Part shown: one piece after another, positions 38,222 to 48,275 of the stretch
Layout: the number at the start of each line of letters is the position of its first letter
Position numbering within the stretch: the stretch's first letter is position 1
Position numbers and translations under genes: made by a program
The notes under the pieces: model-generated
Told to the model about the DNA's origin: nothing
Seen by the model: the letters and a program-made list of their open reading frames with translations, nothing else
Databases searched by the model: none
From: Albimonas pacifica
GTDB taxonomy: Bacteria > Pseudomonadota > Alphaproteobacteria > Rhodobacterales > Rhodobacteraceae
Length of the DNA: 64,000 nt
Reading direction: 5' to 3'
Assembly: GCF_900113695.1 (NCBI RefSeq)
Contig: NZ_FOQH01000011.1
Coordinates: 62,001-126,000, forward strand

Positions 38222-38503
38222 GCGCCTGTTCTCCGGAGCCGTCCGTCGCGGATGCCGCAGGAGCGGCTCGCCCGGCCCCGTCAAGGATCGCGCAGCGACC
38301 CCCGAAGGGGGCTTGTCCTTGACGGGGCCGGGCGAGCCGCTCAGGCATCGGACGCGATGGACGGCGCCGGAGAACAGGCGCGGGCCTTGTTCTTTGGCGA
38401 GTCAGGAGCCCGCCGGAGGCTCCCCCCTCTCCGGTCCCTGCAAGCCCCGCCCCCGGCGCCCCGCAGCCAGGCCCGCCCGCAGGGCGCCTGTCGATCGCCG
38501 GCC
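38222..38503 (-). repeat. dispersed palindromic element, copy A (inverted)
   Basis: A 160-base palindrome spans 38222-38381; outer arms GCGCCTGTTCTCCGG match perfectly, and arms of about 65 bases pair with a few small bulges. The centre (38288-38315) is an inner hairpin with a CCCCGAAGGGG tip. Right of it come a GGAGCC/GGCTCC hairpin (38406-38424) and the module GCCCGCCCGCAGGGCGCCTGT (about 38470-38491). The order of modules is the reverse of copies B and C, so A lies in the opposite orientation. It sits between trpA and the PNPOx-like gene. Confidence 0.9.
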
Positions 38504-38578
38504 TCCCGGACGGTTGCCCGTTCCCGTCCCCCGGCCTAGCCTCGCCCCGGTCCGCCCCTTTCCGGCACGGAGCCCTTC

Positions 38579-39130
38579 ATGGCCACCCAGTACGACCGCA
38601 TCGAGCCCCCGCTCGCCCGTTTCATCGCCCGCCAGAACATCTTCTTCACCGCCACCGCGACCGGCGACAGCCGCATCAACCTCTCCCCCCGCTCCACCGA
38701 CGCATTGCGGGTGCTGGACGACAACCGGGTCTGCTACCTGGACCTGACCGGCTCGGGCTCCGAGACCTCGGCCCACCTGCTCGCCGACGGGCGCATGACC
38801 ATCATGCTCTGCAGCTTCCAGGGTCCGCCGATGATCCTGCGCCTCTACGGCCGCGCCCGCTCGCTGTTCCACGGCACGCCCGAATACGCCGAGCGCCTGG
38901 CCGCCTCCTACGACGGCGAGGCCCCGCTGGGCGCCCGCCAGATCGTCGAGCTGACCGCCGACCTGGTGCAGACCTCCTGCGGCTACGCCGTGCCGCTGTT
39001 CTCCCACGAGGGCGAGCGCGACGTGCTGACCCGCTGGGCGATGGGCAAGGGCGCCGAGGGCCTCGTCGCCTACCGCGCCGAGAAGAACGCCGTCTCCCTC
39101 GACGGTCTTCCGACGGGCATGCCGGCCTGA
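38579..39130 (+). CDS. pyridoxamine 5'-phosphate oxidase family protein
   Basis: A 183-residue split-barrel flavin-type protein. [17 protein letters not shown] near residues 22-38 and [17 protein letters not shown] near 51-67 match the PNPOx-like family of FMN- or F420-associated oxidoreductases; substrate unknown. It is monocistronic, downstream of repeat copy A. Confidence 0.88.
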   Translation: MATQYDRIEPPLARFIARQNIFFTATATGDSRINLSPRSTDALRVLDDNRVCYLDLTGSGSETSAHLLADGRMTIMLCSFQGPPMILRLYGRARSLFHGTPEYAERLAASYDGEAPLGARQIVELTADLVQTSCGYAVPLFSHEGERDVLTRWAMGKGAEGLVAYRAEKNAVSLDGLPTGMPA

Positions 39131-39273
39131 GCGGGGCGGCGCAGGCGCCCGCACGCCGGGGCCCGCCCGCGCGGCGCGGTCCCGGCCCGGGGCGCCCCCC
39201 CTCGCGCCGGGCGGTCCGGCCCCCTATGTTGAGCGAAACCTTAAGGACGCCGAAGCGAAGCGGAGGCTGCGCG

Positions 39274-40278
39274 ATGATCCCCTATTCCCTGCTGGACCTC
39301 TCGCCGATCTGCGAGGGCGGAACCGCCGCCGACAGCTTCCGCGCCAGCGCGGCGCTGGCGCAGGCGGCGGAGCGGGCGGGCTACAGCCGCTACTGGCTCG
39401 CCGAGCATCACAACATGCCGGGCATCGCCTCGGCCGCGACCTCGATCCTGATCTCCCATGTGGCCTCGAAGACCTCGACGATCCGGGTGGGCTCGGGCGG
39501 CATCATGCTGCCCAACCACTCGCCGCTGGTGATCGCCGAGCAGTTCGGGACGCTGGCGACGCTGCACGGGGACCGCATCGACCTCGGGCTCGGGCGGGCG
39601 CCGGGGACGGACATGCCGACCGCGCGGGCCCTGCGCCGCGGCATGGACGGGGTCGACCGCTTCCCCCAGGACGTGCTGGAGCTGATGGACTATCTCGGCG
39701 AGCCGGAGCCCGGCGTGCACGTGCGCGCGATCCCGGGCACGGGGACGAAGGTGCCGGTGTGGATCCTGGGCAGTTCGCTCTACGGCGCGCAGCTCGCGGC
39801 GCATCTGGGCCTGCCCTACGCCTTCGCCTCGCATTTCGCGCCGCAGCTGGTGTTCGAGGCGGCCCAGGTCTACCGCGACGCCTTCCGCGACACCGGCCGG
39901 CTGCCGGCGCCGCATTTCATGCTGGCCGCCAACGTCTTCGCCGCGGACACCGAGGCCGAGGCGCGCCGGCTGCGCACGTCCTCCCAGATCACCATGGCGC
40001 GGCTGCGCACCGGCAACCCCGGCAAGCTGCCTGCGCCCGTGGACCGGATCGAGGACGTGCTTTCCCCCGCCCAGATCGCGATGGTCGACGAGATCCAGTC
40101 GGTCAGCGTGATCGGCGACCCGGGGCAGGTGCGCGACGGGCTCGCCGACCTGATCCGCCGCCACCGCCCGGACGAGCTGATCCTGGCCGGCCACATCCAC
40201 GACCCCGCCGCGCGCATCCGCAGCTTCGAGATCGCCGCCGACGCGATGCGGGCGATGGCCGCCGCCCCGGCCGCCTGA
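39274..40278 (+). CDS. luciferase-like (LLM class) flavin oxidoreductase
   Basis: A 334-residue member of the bacterial luciferase-like family, YhbW/MsnO8 subgroup: [10 protein letters not shown] start, [15 protein letters not shown] near residue 42, [13 protein letters not shown] near 77 and the [10 protein letters not shown] loop near 108. It would use FMNH2 for a monooxygenase reaction; substrate unknown. Start chosen at MIPYSL with GGAGG nine bases before, not at the upstream ATG. Confidence 0.92.
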   Translation: MIPYSLLDLSPICEGGTAADSFRASAALAQAAERAGYSRYWLAEHHNMPGIASAATSILISHVASKTSTIRVGSGGIMLPNHSPLVIAEQFGTLATLHGDRIDLGLGRAPGTDMPTARALRRGMDGVDRFPQDVLELMDYLGEPEPGVHVRAIPGTGTKVPVWILGSSLYGAQLAAHLGLPYAFASHFAPQLVFEAAQVYRDAFRDTGRLPAPHFMLAANVFAADTEAEARRLRTSSQITMARLRTGNPGKLPAPVDRIEDVLSPAQIAMVDEIQSVSVIGDPGQVRDGLADLIRRHRPDELILAGHIHDPAARIRSFEIAADAMRAMAAAPAA

Positions 40279-40740
40279 GGGCCTTTCCGAGGTCGCCGCC
40301 CCGCCCGTCGCGCAGACGGCCGGTCGGGGCGGCCCTCGCGTCGGCTGCGCCTCCGCATCGCCCCGCCCGACCGTCCCCGTCGCGGGACGCCGTCGCGGGG
40401 CGGCCTCCTCCGGACGACGGCGCGCGCCGGGCCTGCCCCCCGCCGTCGCGACCCGCTTGATGGCGGGAGGGCCCGGGCCACGGCGCCGGCGCCGCGGCGT
40501 AGGCGGCGATGGCGCGTCCCCGCGCCTGCCCGCCCCGAAGCCGAAGCGCCCGTGCGGAGGGCGCCCCAGGTCCGCCGGCGCGCTCGCGCCGAGGCCGTCT
40601 CACGCCCGGTCCGGCCGCCGGGCCCCGCGAGGGGGACGGCCGGGCGGGGCGATGCGGGCGCGCAGCGCACGCGAGGGCCGCCCGAGCCGGCTCGTGCGCC
40701 CCTCCTTGCCAGGCGCGCCCGGCGAGGCTATCGCCCCCCC
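40279..40740. other. GC-rich intergenic region before tsaD
   Basis: About 460 bases without a supportable gene, promoter or strong terminator. Frames remain open on several strands from composition only. Confidence 0.4.
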
Positions 40741-41853
40741 ATGCGCACCCACCTGACCCTGCTGGGCCTCGAGTCCTCCTGCGACGAGACCGCCGCCGCC
40801 GTCGTCCGCGCCCCCCTGCGCGACGGCCTGCCGGAGGGCCCGGGCGAGATCCTCTCCTCCGTGGTCATGGACCAGGCGAGCCTGCACGCGGCCTACGGCG
40901 GCGTGGTGCCCGAGATCGCCGCCCGCGCCCATGCCGAGCGGCTCGACATCGCCGTCGAGCAGGCGCTGGAGGCGGCGGGGACGCCGCTGCAGGCGCTGGA
41001 TGCGGTGGCGGCGACGGCGGGGCCCGGGCTGATCGGGGGCGTGCTCTCGGGCGTGATGTGCGCCAAGGGGATCGCGTTGGGGGCGGGGCTGCCCTTCGTG
41101 GGGGTCAACCACCTGGCCGGCCACGCGCTGACGCCGCGGCTGACCGAGGGGCTGGCCTATCCCTACCTGATGCTGCTGGTCTCGGGCGGGCACTGCCAGA
41201 TCCTGGCGGTGCTGGGGCCCGACCGGTTCCGGCGGCTGGGCGGCTCGATCGACGACGCGCCGGGCGAGGCCTTCGACAAGGTCGCGAAGCTGCTGGGGCT
41301 GGGCTATCCCGGCGGGCCGGAGGTGGAGCGGGAGGCGCAGGGCGGCGACCCGGGCCGCTTCGACCTGCCCCGGCCGCTGATGGACCGGCCCGGCTGCGAC
41401 ATGAGCTTCTCGGGGCTCAAGACCGCTCTGCGCCGGGCCCGCGACCGGCTGGTGGAGGCGCAGGGCGGGATCACCCGCCAGGACCGCGCCGACCTCTGCG
41501 CCGGGTTCCAGGCGGCGGCGGCCGACGTGCTGGCGCAGAAGACCGCCCGCGCGCTGCGCGCCTTCGCCCCCGAGGCCGGCCCCGCCCCCGCCATCGCCGT
41601 CGCCGGCGGCGTGGCGGCCAACACCCGGCTGCGCGGCGCGCTGGAGGCGGCGGCAGAGGCCGAGGGCTGGCGGCTGGTCGCGCCGCCCCTGCGGCTCTGC
41701 ACCGACAACGCGGCGATGATCGCCTGGGCGGGGGCGGAGAAGCTGGCGCGCGAGGGGGCCGATGCGCTCGACCTGCCGGCGCGCCCGCGCTGGCCGCTGG
41801 ACGCGGGCGCGGCGCCGCTGATCGGGTCGGGGAAGCGGGGCGCGAAGGCCTGA
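40741..41853 (+). CDS. tsaD: tRNA N6-threonylcarbamoyladenosine transferase
   Basis: A 370-residue ASKHA-fold protein that completes t6A37 on t[15 protein letters not shown] at residues 9-20, the metal ligands His124 and His128 in [17 protein letters not shown] near 140 and the [10 protein letters not shown] near 290 are all present. In many alphaproteobacteria tsaD is beside hemC; here the two are 37 kb apart. Repeat copy B follows directly. Confidence 0.97.
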   Translation: MRTHLTLLGLESSCDETAAAVVRAPLRDGLPEGPGEILSSVVMDQASLHAAYGGVVPEIAARAHAERLDIAVEQALEAAGTPLQALDAVAATAGPGLIGGVLSGVMCAKGIALGAGLPFVGVNHLAGHALTPRLTEGLAYPYLMLLVSGGHCQILAVLGPDRFRRLGGSIDDAPGEAFDKVAKLLGLGYPGGPEVEREAQGGDPGRFDLPRPLMDRPGCDMSFSGLKTALRRARDRLVEAQGGITRQDRADLCAGFQAAAADVLAQKTARALRAFAPEAGPAPAIAVAGGVAANTRLRGALEAAAEAEGWRLVAPPLRLCTDNAAMIAWAGAEKLAREGADALDLPARPRWPLDAGAAPLIGSGKRGAKA

Positions 41854-41883
41854 GGGCGGCGCGGCGGGGCTTGCTCCTGGGGG

Positions 41884-42195
41884 AGCGGTCTACAGGCGCC
41901 CTGCGGGCGGGCCTGGCTGGGGCGCGCTGCTGGCGAAGGGCTCTCGAAGACTGCGCAGGGGGAGCCTCCGGCGGGCTCCTGACTCACCCAAGAACAAGCC
42001 CCGCGCCTGTTCTCCGCAGCCGTCTCTCGCTGATGGATGCCTGAGCGACTCGGCCCCCGGGGTCAAGGACAAGCCCGGCTTCGCCGGGTCGCTGCGCGAT
42101 CCTTGACCCTGGGGGCCGAGTCGCTCCGTTCGGCATCCGCGAGTGACGGCTCCGGAGAACAGGCGCTTTGCGAGGCCTGGCAGGCGTCGCGCCGG
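41884..42195 (+). repeat. dispersed palindromic element, copy B
   Basis: In order: module 1 (ACAGGCGCCCTGCGGGCGGG, 41892-41911), a variable spacer, the GGAGCC/GGCTCC hairpin (41961-41979) with the GACTCACCCAAGAACAAG tail, then the 164-base palindrome 42003-42166. Its arms (42003-42069 and its partner ending 42166) pair almost throughout; the centre CAAGCCCGGCTTCGCCGGG forms an inner hairpin. A tail GCTTTGCGAGGCCTGG is shared with copy C. It lies between the convergent tsaD and mcd genes. Confidence 0.92.
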
Positions 42196-42326
42196 GGCGC
42201 CTGGGGCGAGCCTGGCGCGGGGCTGCGCTTCTTGGGTCGGAGGGGCGAGACGGGAACGCCCCGGGGCCGGGGGGCGCCGGGGCGTTCGGGGTCGGTCGGA
42301 GGCGGCCCCGGGGGGGCCGCCGGGGG

Positions 42327-44015
42327 TCAGTTGACGCCGTCGAGGAGGCGGCGGGCGATGACCTGGGCCTGGATCTCGGCGGCGCCCTCGAAGATGTTGA
42401 GGATCCGCGCGTCGCAGAGCACGCGGGAGATCGGGTATTCCAGCGCGAAACCGTTGCCGCCGTGGATCTGCACGCCGTTGTCGGCGCAGGCCCAGGCGAC
42501 GCGGGCGCCCAGCAGCTTGGCCATGCCGGCCTCGAGGTCGCAGCGGCGGCCCTCGTCCTTCTCGCGCGCCGAGTGGTAGGAGAGCTGGCGGGCGACCATG
42601 ATCTCGACCGCCATCAGGGCCAGCTTGTCGTAGACGCGCGGGAACTCGACGATCGAGCGGCCGAACTGCTTGCGGTCCTCGGCGTATTTCAGCGCGATCT
42701 CCATGGCGCACTGGGCCACGCCCACGGCGCGGGCGGCGGTCTGGATGCGCGCGCCCTCGAAGGTCTTCATCAGCTGCTTGAAGCCCTGGCCCTCGGCCCC
42801 GCCCAGCAGGTTCTCGCCCTTCACCACGAAGCCGTCGAAGCCGAGCTCGTATTCCTTCATGCCGCGGTAGCCGAGCACCTCGATCTCGCCGCCGGTCATG
42901 CCCTCGGCCGGGAACGGGTTCGCGTCGTCGCCGCGGGGCTTCTCGGCGAGGAACATCGACAGGCCCGAGTAGTTCGAGGTGTCGGGGTCGGTGCGCGCCA
43001 GCAGGGTCATCACGTCGGCGCGGGCGGCGTGGGTGATCCAGGTCTTGTTGCCGGTGATCTTCCAGTCGTCGCCGTCCTTCACCGCGCGGGTGCGCAGCGA
43101 GCCCAGGTCCGAGCCGGTGTTGGGCTCGGTGAACACGGCCGTCGGCAGGATCTCGGCCGAGGCGATGGCGGGGAGCCACTTGTCCTTCTGCGCCTGGGTG
43201 CCGCCGTTGAGGATCAGCTCCGCCGCGATCTCGGAGCGGGTGCCGAGGCTGCCCACGCCGATGTAGCCGCGAGAGAGCTCCTCGGAGACCACGCACATCG
43301 CGGTCTTGCCGAGGCCGGAGCCGCCGTATTCCTCGGGCACCGTCAGGCCGAAGACGCCCATCTCGCCCATCTCCTGCACCAGCGGCATGGGGATGAACTC
43401 GTCCTTGAGGTGCCACTCGTGGGCGTAGGGCACGACCTTCTCGTCCGCGAAGCGGCGGAACTGGTCGCGGATCATCTCGAAATCCTCGTCGAGCCCGCAG
43501 TCGCCGTAGGTCGGGGCGCCGGCGCGCTCGCGCATGATCTCCACCAGGCGGTGGCGCGCGGCGTCGGTGTTGCCCGTGGCGATCAGGGTCGAGACGGCCT
43601 TGTCCGACGCCAGCGCCAGACCCTCGGCGGCGAGACCGAGGTCGGCGAGGCGCGCGAACTCGTTCTGGCTCATCATGATGCCGCCGGTCAGCTGGGCGAG
43701 GTACTCGCCGAAGCCGATCTGAAGGATCAGCTGCTCGATCTCGCCGAACTTGCCGGCCTCGGCCAGGCGCACGGACCAGGCCTGCATCTGGCGCAGCGAC
43801 TCGGTGTAGGTCGCGATCCAGCTCAGCGCATGGGCGGCGTGCTGCTCGCGGTCCATCAGCGCGCCCGAGACCTTGCCGTCGACCGTCACCCGCTCCCGCA
43901 GGGCGCGGCGGGCGGACATCTCGATCTCCTCGACCGCCGGCATGGCGGCGGCGCAAAGCGCTGCGAGATCGGCGAGAATCGGCTCAGGGGTCTGGATCGC
44001 GGTCGCTTCGTTCAT
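42327..44015 (-). CDS. mcd: acyl-CoA dehydrogenase, likely methylsuccinyl-CoA dehydrogenase
   Basis: A 562-residue acyl-CoA dehydrogenase with a 170-residue helical N-terminal extension, then the standard three-domain fold: LTVPEEYGGSGLGKT near 228, TEPNTGSDLGSLRTRAV near 305, and IHGGNGFALEYPISR near residue 527. The long N-terminal extension distinguishes methylsuccinyl-CoA dehydrogenase of the ethylmalonyl-CoA pathway, which Rhodobacterales use in place of the glyoxylate shunt to assimilate C2 units. The assignment is by length and resemblance to the Rhodobacter enzyme; other pathway genes are not in the window. Confidence 0.82.
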   Translation of the reverse strand: MNEATAIQTPEPILADLAALCAAAMPAVEEIEMSARRALRERVTVDGKVSGALMDREQHAAHALSWIATYTESLRQMQAWSVRLAEAGKFGEIEQLILQIGFGEYLAQLTGGIMMSQNEFARLADLGLAAEGLALASDKAVSTLIATGNTDAARHRLVEIMRERAGAPTYGDCGLDEDFEMIRDQFRRFADEKVVPYAHEWHLKDEFIPMPLVQEMGEMGVFGLTVPEEYGGSGLGKTAMCVVSEELSRGYIGVGSLGTRSEIAAELILNGGTQAQKDKWLPAIASAEILPTAVFTEPNTGSDLGSLRTRAVKDGDDWKITGNKTWITHAARADVMTLLARTDPDTSNYSGLSMFLAEKPRGDDANPFPAEGMTGGEIEVLGYRGMKEYELGFDGFVVKGENLLGGAEGQGFKQLMKTFEGARIQTAARAVGVAQCAMEIALKYAEDRKQFGRSIVEFPRVYDKLALMAVEIMVARQLSYHSAREKDEGRRCDLEAGMAKLLGARVAWACADNGVQIHGGNGFALEYPISRVLCDARILNIFEGAAEIQAQVIARRLLDGVN

Positions 44016-44306
44016 CGATGGAACCTCTCCGGTCGGCGGGTCGGCGGGGGAGCAGGCTCCCCGGCCGGCCGCGAGGCGCGCGCAGGCCGTGCTGCATCGC
44101 GGAATCTGTCATGTTTCAGGCGCGGACGCTAGTCAGGCCCCGGCGCAGGGTCAATATCGGCGCAAGATCGTTGCGCCCGGACAGGGGGTCGCAGGCGATA
44201 TCTTGCGCAGCTCCTGACCGGCGGCAGGCGGGCGCGGACGCGCGTTTCTCCTGATACGCGTCCCGGCGGCGCTCGGACCACCTGTCGCCGGGCCGCGGGC
44301 GGTGCT

Positions 44307-45098
44307 ATGGGCGCCGTCATGGACTTTGCAGGATTGATCGCGGACCACGGGTGGGTCGCGCTGGCGGCGGCGCTGCTGGGGATGCTCGCGGCGGGTTTCG
44401 CCAAGGGCGTGGTCGGATTCGCGCTGCCGATGATCGCGATCTCCTCGATCGGCTCGGTGCTGCCGGCGCCGCTGGCGGTGGCGGCGATCATCCTGCCGGC
44501 GGTGATCACCAACATCTGGCAGACCTTCCGCCAGGGCCTGCACGCGGCCTGGGCGAGCCTGCGCCGCTTCTGGCTCCTGAACCTGGTGATGTTCGCGGCC
44601 ATCGCGGTCACCGCGCAGCTGATCCTGGTGATCCCCGAGCAGGCGCTGTTCGGCATCCTGGGCGTGGGCGTCTGCGGCTTCGCGGGCATCCAGCTTTTCG
44701 GCTGGCGGCCGCAGGCCCCGCCGAAGCGCTGGATGAAGCCGGTCGAGGCCGCGGTCGCGCTGGTGGCGGGGTTCTTCGGGGGGCTCTCGGGCGTCTGGGG
44801 GCCGCCGATCCTGCTGTATCTCACCGCGCTGGAGCTGCCCAAGACCGACATGGTGCGCGCGCAGGGGGTCAGCTTCCTGCTCGGCTCGCTGATCCTGGTG
44901 ATCTCGCACCTGCGCTCGGGGCTGCTGCTGGGCGAGGGGGGCGCGATCTCGGTCGCGATGGTCGTGCCGGCGATGGCGGGCATGGCGCTGGGACTGGCGG
45001 TGCAGGACCGGCTCGATCAGCAGAAGTTCCGCCGCGCAACGCTGATCGTGCTGGTGGTCGCGGGCCTGAACCTGCTGCGCCGGGCGCTGGCCGGCTGA
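44307..45098 (+). CDS. TauE/SafE family sulfite-type exporter
   Basis: A 263-residue membrane protein with about eight helices and the duplicated TauE/SafE pattern (GFAKGVVGFALPMIAI near 30 and FFGGLSGVWGPPIL near 155). Members export sulfite, sulfoacetate or other organic anions; the substrate is not evident. Start at 44307 or 44319; neither has a clear ribosome binding site. It is transcribed divergently from mcd. Confidence 0.88.
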   Translation: MGAVMDFAGLIADHGWVALAAALLGMLAAGFAKGVVGFALPMIAISSIGSVLPAPLAVAAIILPAVITNIWQTFRQGLHAAWASLRRFWLLNLVMFAAIAVTAQLILVIPEQALFGILGVGVCGFAGIQLFGWRPQAPPKRWMKPVEAAVALVAGFFGGLSGVWGPPILLYLTALELPKTDMVRAQGVSFLLGSLILVISHLRSGLLLGEGGAISVAMVVPAMAGMALGLAVQDRLDQQKFRRATLIVLVVAGLNLLRRALAG

Positions 45099-45152
45099 CC
45101 GCGCGAACGCCGGGGCCCCGGGCGGGCGGGGAGGCCCCGGGACGCGGAGGGC

Positions 45153-45902
45153 TCAGCCGAACAGGAAGTCGGCCTCGGTCAGCTCGGCCGGGCTGACGTG
45201 GCGCAGCGTGATGGTGGCGCCGCCGTCGATCGTCACCTCGGCATGGTCGCCGACGCTGCGGATCTCGAGGTCGTCGAAGTCCAGCGTCCCGCGCGAGGAG
45301 ATGCGGATCTGGTCGCGCCCGTTCTGGAAGTCGCGGATCACGTCGTCGCCCGCGCCCCGCCAGAACACGAACACGTCCTCGCCCTGGCCGCCGCGCAGCT
45401 TGTCGTCGCCCAGCCCGCCGTTCAGCCGGTCGTCGCCATGGCCGCCGTTCAGCGCGTCGCCGCCCTTGCCGCCCTGGAGCACGTCGTCGCCCGCGCCGCC
45501 CAGCAGCCCGTCGCGCCCGCGCCCGGCCTTGAGCAGGTCGTCGCCGCGGAAGCCGTTGAGCGTGTCGCTCTCGCGCGAGCCCAGCAGCCGGTCGTCGTCG
45601 TTGAGGATCAGGCGGAAGAACTTGCGGCTGTCGCCCTCGGCCTGCAGGGCGAGGAAGGGCGGGCGCACGGTGCGCGCGAAATCGATCATCACGAAGTGCT
45701 GGACGCCCTCGGCCTGCACCGAGACGGCGCGCAGCGTGCCCGAGGGCTCCCAGCCGTAGGGGTGCCAGATGGCGCCGTAGTAGGTGATGTTGTCGTCTTC
45801 GCCGCCGAAGCGGACCGCCTCGTTGCTGAAGAAGGTCCGGTCGTCGTGGCGGACGTCGTAACGGTTCATGTCCAGCGCATGATACGCGCGCAAGATCGCC
45901 AT
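45153..45902 (-). CDS. RTX-repeat calcium-binding protein
   Basis: A 249-residue protein with no signal peptide. Residues 1-120 are an unrecognised beta-rich domain. Residues about 125-200 hold repeated GGxGDDxLxGG nonapeptides that bind calcium in a beta-roll, followed by DVFVFW...DVIRDFQNGRDQIRIS, the usual end cap, and a C-terminal EADFLFG as type I secretion signal. The start at 45902 follows AGAGGGA. It is the second RTX protein in the window after the serralysin; again no exporter is adjacent. Confidence 0.87.
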   Translation of the reverse strand: MAILRAYHALDMNRYDVRHDDRTFFSNEAVRFGGEDDNITYYGAIWHPYGWEPSGTLRAVSVQAEGVQHFVMIDFARTVRPPFLALQAEGDSRKFFRLILNDDDRLLGSRESDTLNGFRGDDLLKAGRGRDGLLGGAGDDVLQGGKGGDALNGGHGDDRLNGGLGDDKLRGGQGEDVFVFWRGAGDDVIRDFQNGRDQIRISSRGTLDFDDLEIRSVGDHAEVTIDGGATITLRHVSPAELTEADFLFG

Positions 45903-46061
45903 CGGCGTGTCCCTCTTCGAAATCCCGGGCGGCCCTGGGCGTCTGTCGCGCCATGCGTGCGGGGCCAAGGGGTTGCGCGGTCATGTGAAGATGACTGCGC
46001 AGCCCGGCTCAACCCCGCGCGCGCAGGCGCGCTCGGGTTTGCGCGAGGTGTGGGCGCGGCG

Positions 46062-47057
46062 CTACGCCGGACGCGCCCGGGCGCCGGGGACCGGCAGCGG
46101 CGCGCGCGCCGCGACGCTCCCGCCCCCGCCGAGCCGCGGGGCGAGGGCCGCGGCCACCGCCTGCTCGGCAGGGGTCGGCGCATGGCCGGGGAGCAGCGCG
46201 GCGAGGCGCGGGTCCGCCAGCCGGTGGGGCGTGGTCCACAGGTAGCGCATCTCCAGCAGCTCGCGCCCCATCGGCCAGACCGGCGCGGCCAGGCGCAGGG
46301 CCCACCAGGGGAACGCCCGCAGGCGCAGCGGCCGGCCGGCGGCCTTCGCGGTCAGCGCCATCAGCTCCGCCCCCGTCAGCGCGTGGCCGGGGTGGTTGAA
46401 GGCGGCGAAGGCCGGCAGCGCGTCGCGCAGCCCGGCGAGACCGGCCGCGACCGCGGCGAAGTCGGGCAGGAACGACCAGGCGTGCAGCCGGTCGAGGGGC
46501 CCGGGATAGGTGAAGCGGCCCTGCGCCAGCCCCGCGGTCATGTGGGCGTCGTACCAGTTGCCCGCGATCTCGGTGTCGAGGAAGTCGCCGCCCCGCAGGA
46601 CGATGCAGCGGATCTCGCCGGCCTCGGCCGCGGCGCGGAGCGTCATCTCCTGCTGGGCGCGCAGGCGGCCCTTGCGGGTGTCGGGGCGGTAGGGCGTATC
46701 GGGCGGGGTCGGCAAGGCGATCGCCGTGCCGTAGCCGTAGACGTTGCCCGGGTGCAGGAGGGTCGCCCCGCTCGCCCGCGCCGCGGCGAGCAGCGCCCGC
46801 GTGGTCTTCGGCAGCGCCTTGGGCCAGTCGGGATAGGGGGCGTTGAGCGCGTTGACGATCACGTCCGCGCCCTCCGCCGCCCGGGAGAGCTGGTCGGGAT
46901 CGAGGGCGTCGCCGCGCACCGGCTCGACGTTCTCGAAACCGGGGGCGCCGGAGCGGGACATCGCCCGCACGGTCCAGCCGGCCTCGGCGAAGGCGGCGGC
47001 GGCGTGGCGGCCGAAGCGGCCGCGGGCGCCGGCGATCAGGACGCATCCGGGGGTCAT
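46062..47057 (-). CDS. NAD(P)-dependent epimerase/dehydratase-like protein
   Basis: A 331-residue extended-SDR fold protein: nucleotide loop VLIAGARGRFGRHAA near residue 6, a VIVNALNAPYP segment near 66, and the PGNVYGYG segment near residue 102, with Tyr where SDR enzymes place the active Tyr. Substrate unknown. It is divergent from a LysR regulator 88 bases away, which suggests that the regulator controls it. Confidence 0.85.
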   Translation of the reverse strand: MTPGCVLIAGARGRFGRHAAAAFAEAGWTVRAMSRSGAPGFENVEPVRGDALDPDQLSRAAEGADVIVNALNAPYPDWPKALPKTTRALLAAARASGATLLHPGNVYGYGTAIALPTPPDTPYRPDTRKGRLRAQQEMTLRAAAEAGEIRCIVLRGGDFLDTEIAGNWYDAHMTAGLAQGRFTYPGPLDRLHAWSFLPDFAAVAAGLAGLRDALPAFAAFNHPGHALTGAELMALTAKAAGRPLRLRAFPWWALRLAAPVWPMGRELLEMRYLWTTPHRLADPRLAALLPGHAPTPAEQAVAAALAPRLGGGGSVAARAPLPVPGARARPA

Positions 47058-47145
47058 GGCGGGTCTCCTGCTGTGGTGCTGGGGGAAATCTGGGGTATTC
47101 TCCGCCGAAGCGGTAGCCGCGCGATTGGATGGGAGCCATTCAGCG

Positions 47146-48102
47146 ATGGATGATCTGGACTGGGCGGAGCTGCAGGCCCTGCTGGCGGTGGCGCGGGCGG
47201 GCTCGCTCTCGGCCGCGGCGCGGGCGGGGGGGCTGAGCCAGCCCACCCTGTCGCGCCGGCTGGCGGCGCTGGAGGGCCGGCTGGGCGAGCGGCTGATGGA
47301 GCGCGGCGCCGGCGGCGTGCGCCTGACCGACGCGGGCCGCGAGGCGCTGGCCCGCGCCGAGGAGATGGAGGCGGCCGCCCACCGCCTGTCGCGCGCCGCC
47401 GCGGGACGGGCGCGCGGCGTCTCGGGCGTGGTGCGGGTGACCGCAAGCCGGGTGGTCGCGACCTACCTTCTGCCGGGCCCGCTCGCCGAGCTGCTGGAGG
47501 CGGAGCCGGCGCTGGAGATCGAGCTCGTGGCCTCCGACGCCAGCGCCAACCTGCTGCGGCGGGAGGCGGACATCGCGGTGCGCATGTATCGCCCCGCCCA
47601 GGCCGACCTGGTGACGCGCAAGGTCTCGGAGATGGCGCTGGGGCTCTTCGCCTCGCCCGCCTATCTCGCGCGGCACGGCGCGCCCCGGACGGTGGCCGAC
47701 CTCGCCGCGCACCGGGTGGTGGGCTTCGACCGCTCGGACCTGATCGTCGAGGGGTTCGCCAAGGCCGGCTTCCCCCTGCCCCGCCGCTTCTTCCGCCTGC
47801 GCACCGACGACCAGGTGGCCTATTGGGAGGCGGTGGCGGCCGGCGCCGGGATCGGGGCCGGGCAGAAGCCCGTCGCCGCGCGCGATCCGCGCGTGACGCC
47901 GGTGCTGCCGGAGGCCGAGCTCGGCGCCCTGCCGGTGTGGCTGACGGCCCATGCGGACCTGAGGGGCTCGGCGCGGGTGCGGCGGGTCTTCGATCACCTG
48001 GCCGAAAGCCTGCCCCGGCTGGCGCGCGGAGGGGCGGCGGAGCCCTCCCCGGGACCGCTTGCGCGGAGCGTCGCGGTCGCAGGCGCGCCCGATCGGCGCT
48101 GA
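47146..48102 (+). CDS. LysR-family transcriptional regulator
   Basis: A 318-residue regulator: N-terminal winged helix (LQALLAVARAGSLSAAARA at 9-27, then LSQPTLSRRLAALE) and a substrate-binding domain from about 90. Start ATG at 47146 with GGGAG upstream. The short divergent gap to the epimerase gene is where it would bind; a CCGC-CGAA-GCGG repeat is visible there (47103-47114). Confidence 0.9.
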   Translation: MDDLDWAELQALLAVARAGSLSAAARAGGLSQPTLSRRLAALEGRLGERLMERGAGGVRLTDAGREALARAEEMEAAAHRLSRAAAGRARGVSGVVRVTASRVVATYLLPGPLAELLEAEPALEIELVASDASANLLRREADIAVRMYRPAQADLVTRKVSEMALGLFASPAYLARHGAPRTVADLAAHRVVGFDRSDLIVEGFAKAGFPLPRRFFRLRTDDQVAYWEAVAAGAGIGAGQKPVAARDPRVTPVLPEAELGALPVWLTAHADLRGSARVRRVFDHLAESLPRLARGGAAEPSPGPLARSVAVAGAPDRR

Positions 48103-48117
48103 TTTCGCGCCCGCGTC

Positions 48118-48145
48118 TTGTCCCGGGCGGCGCGGAGGGTAAAAT
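48118..48145 (+). promoter_or_regulatory. gcrA promoter
   Basis: TTGTCC at 48118-48123 and TAAAAT at 48140-48145 with a 16-base spacer, standing out in GC-rich DNA. Transcription would begin near 48152, leaving a leader of about 125 bases. Confidence 0.65.
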
Positions 48146-48275
48146 AGGGGCCGAGAGACGCGACGGGCCGCGACGGCCCGGACGGGCGCGGCCGGAAGGT
48201 CGGCTTCGCCCCTGACCGCGGACCGGCGCCCTGGCCTCCAGGACGCGGGGACGCGCGAAAACCATGGAGAACGTC

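Noticed and set aside
41890-42166. Open frames on both strands through the palindromic element that look alike in copies B and C.
   Set aside because: Similarity follows from DNA identity; reading frames are not kept in copy A while base pairing is, so the element is not coding.
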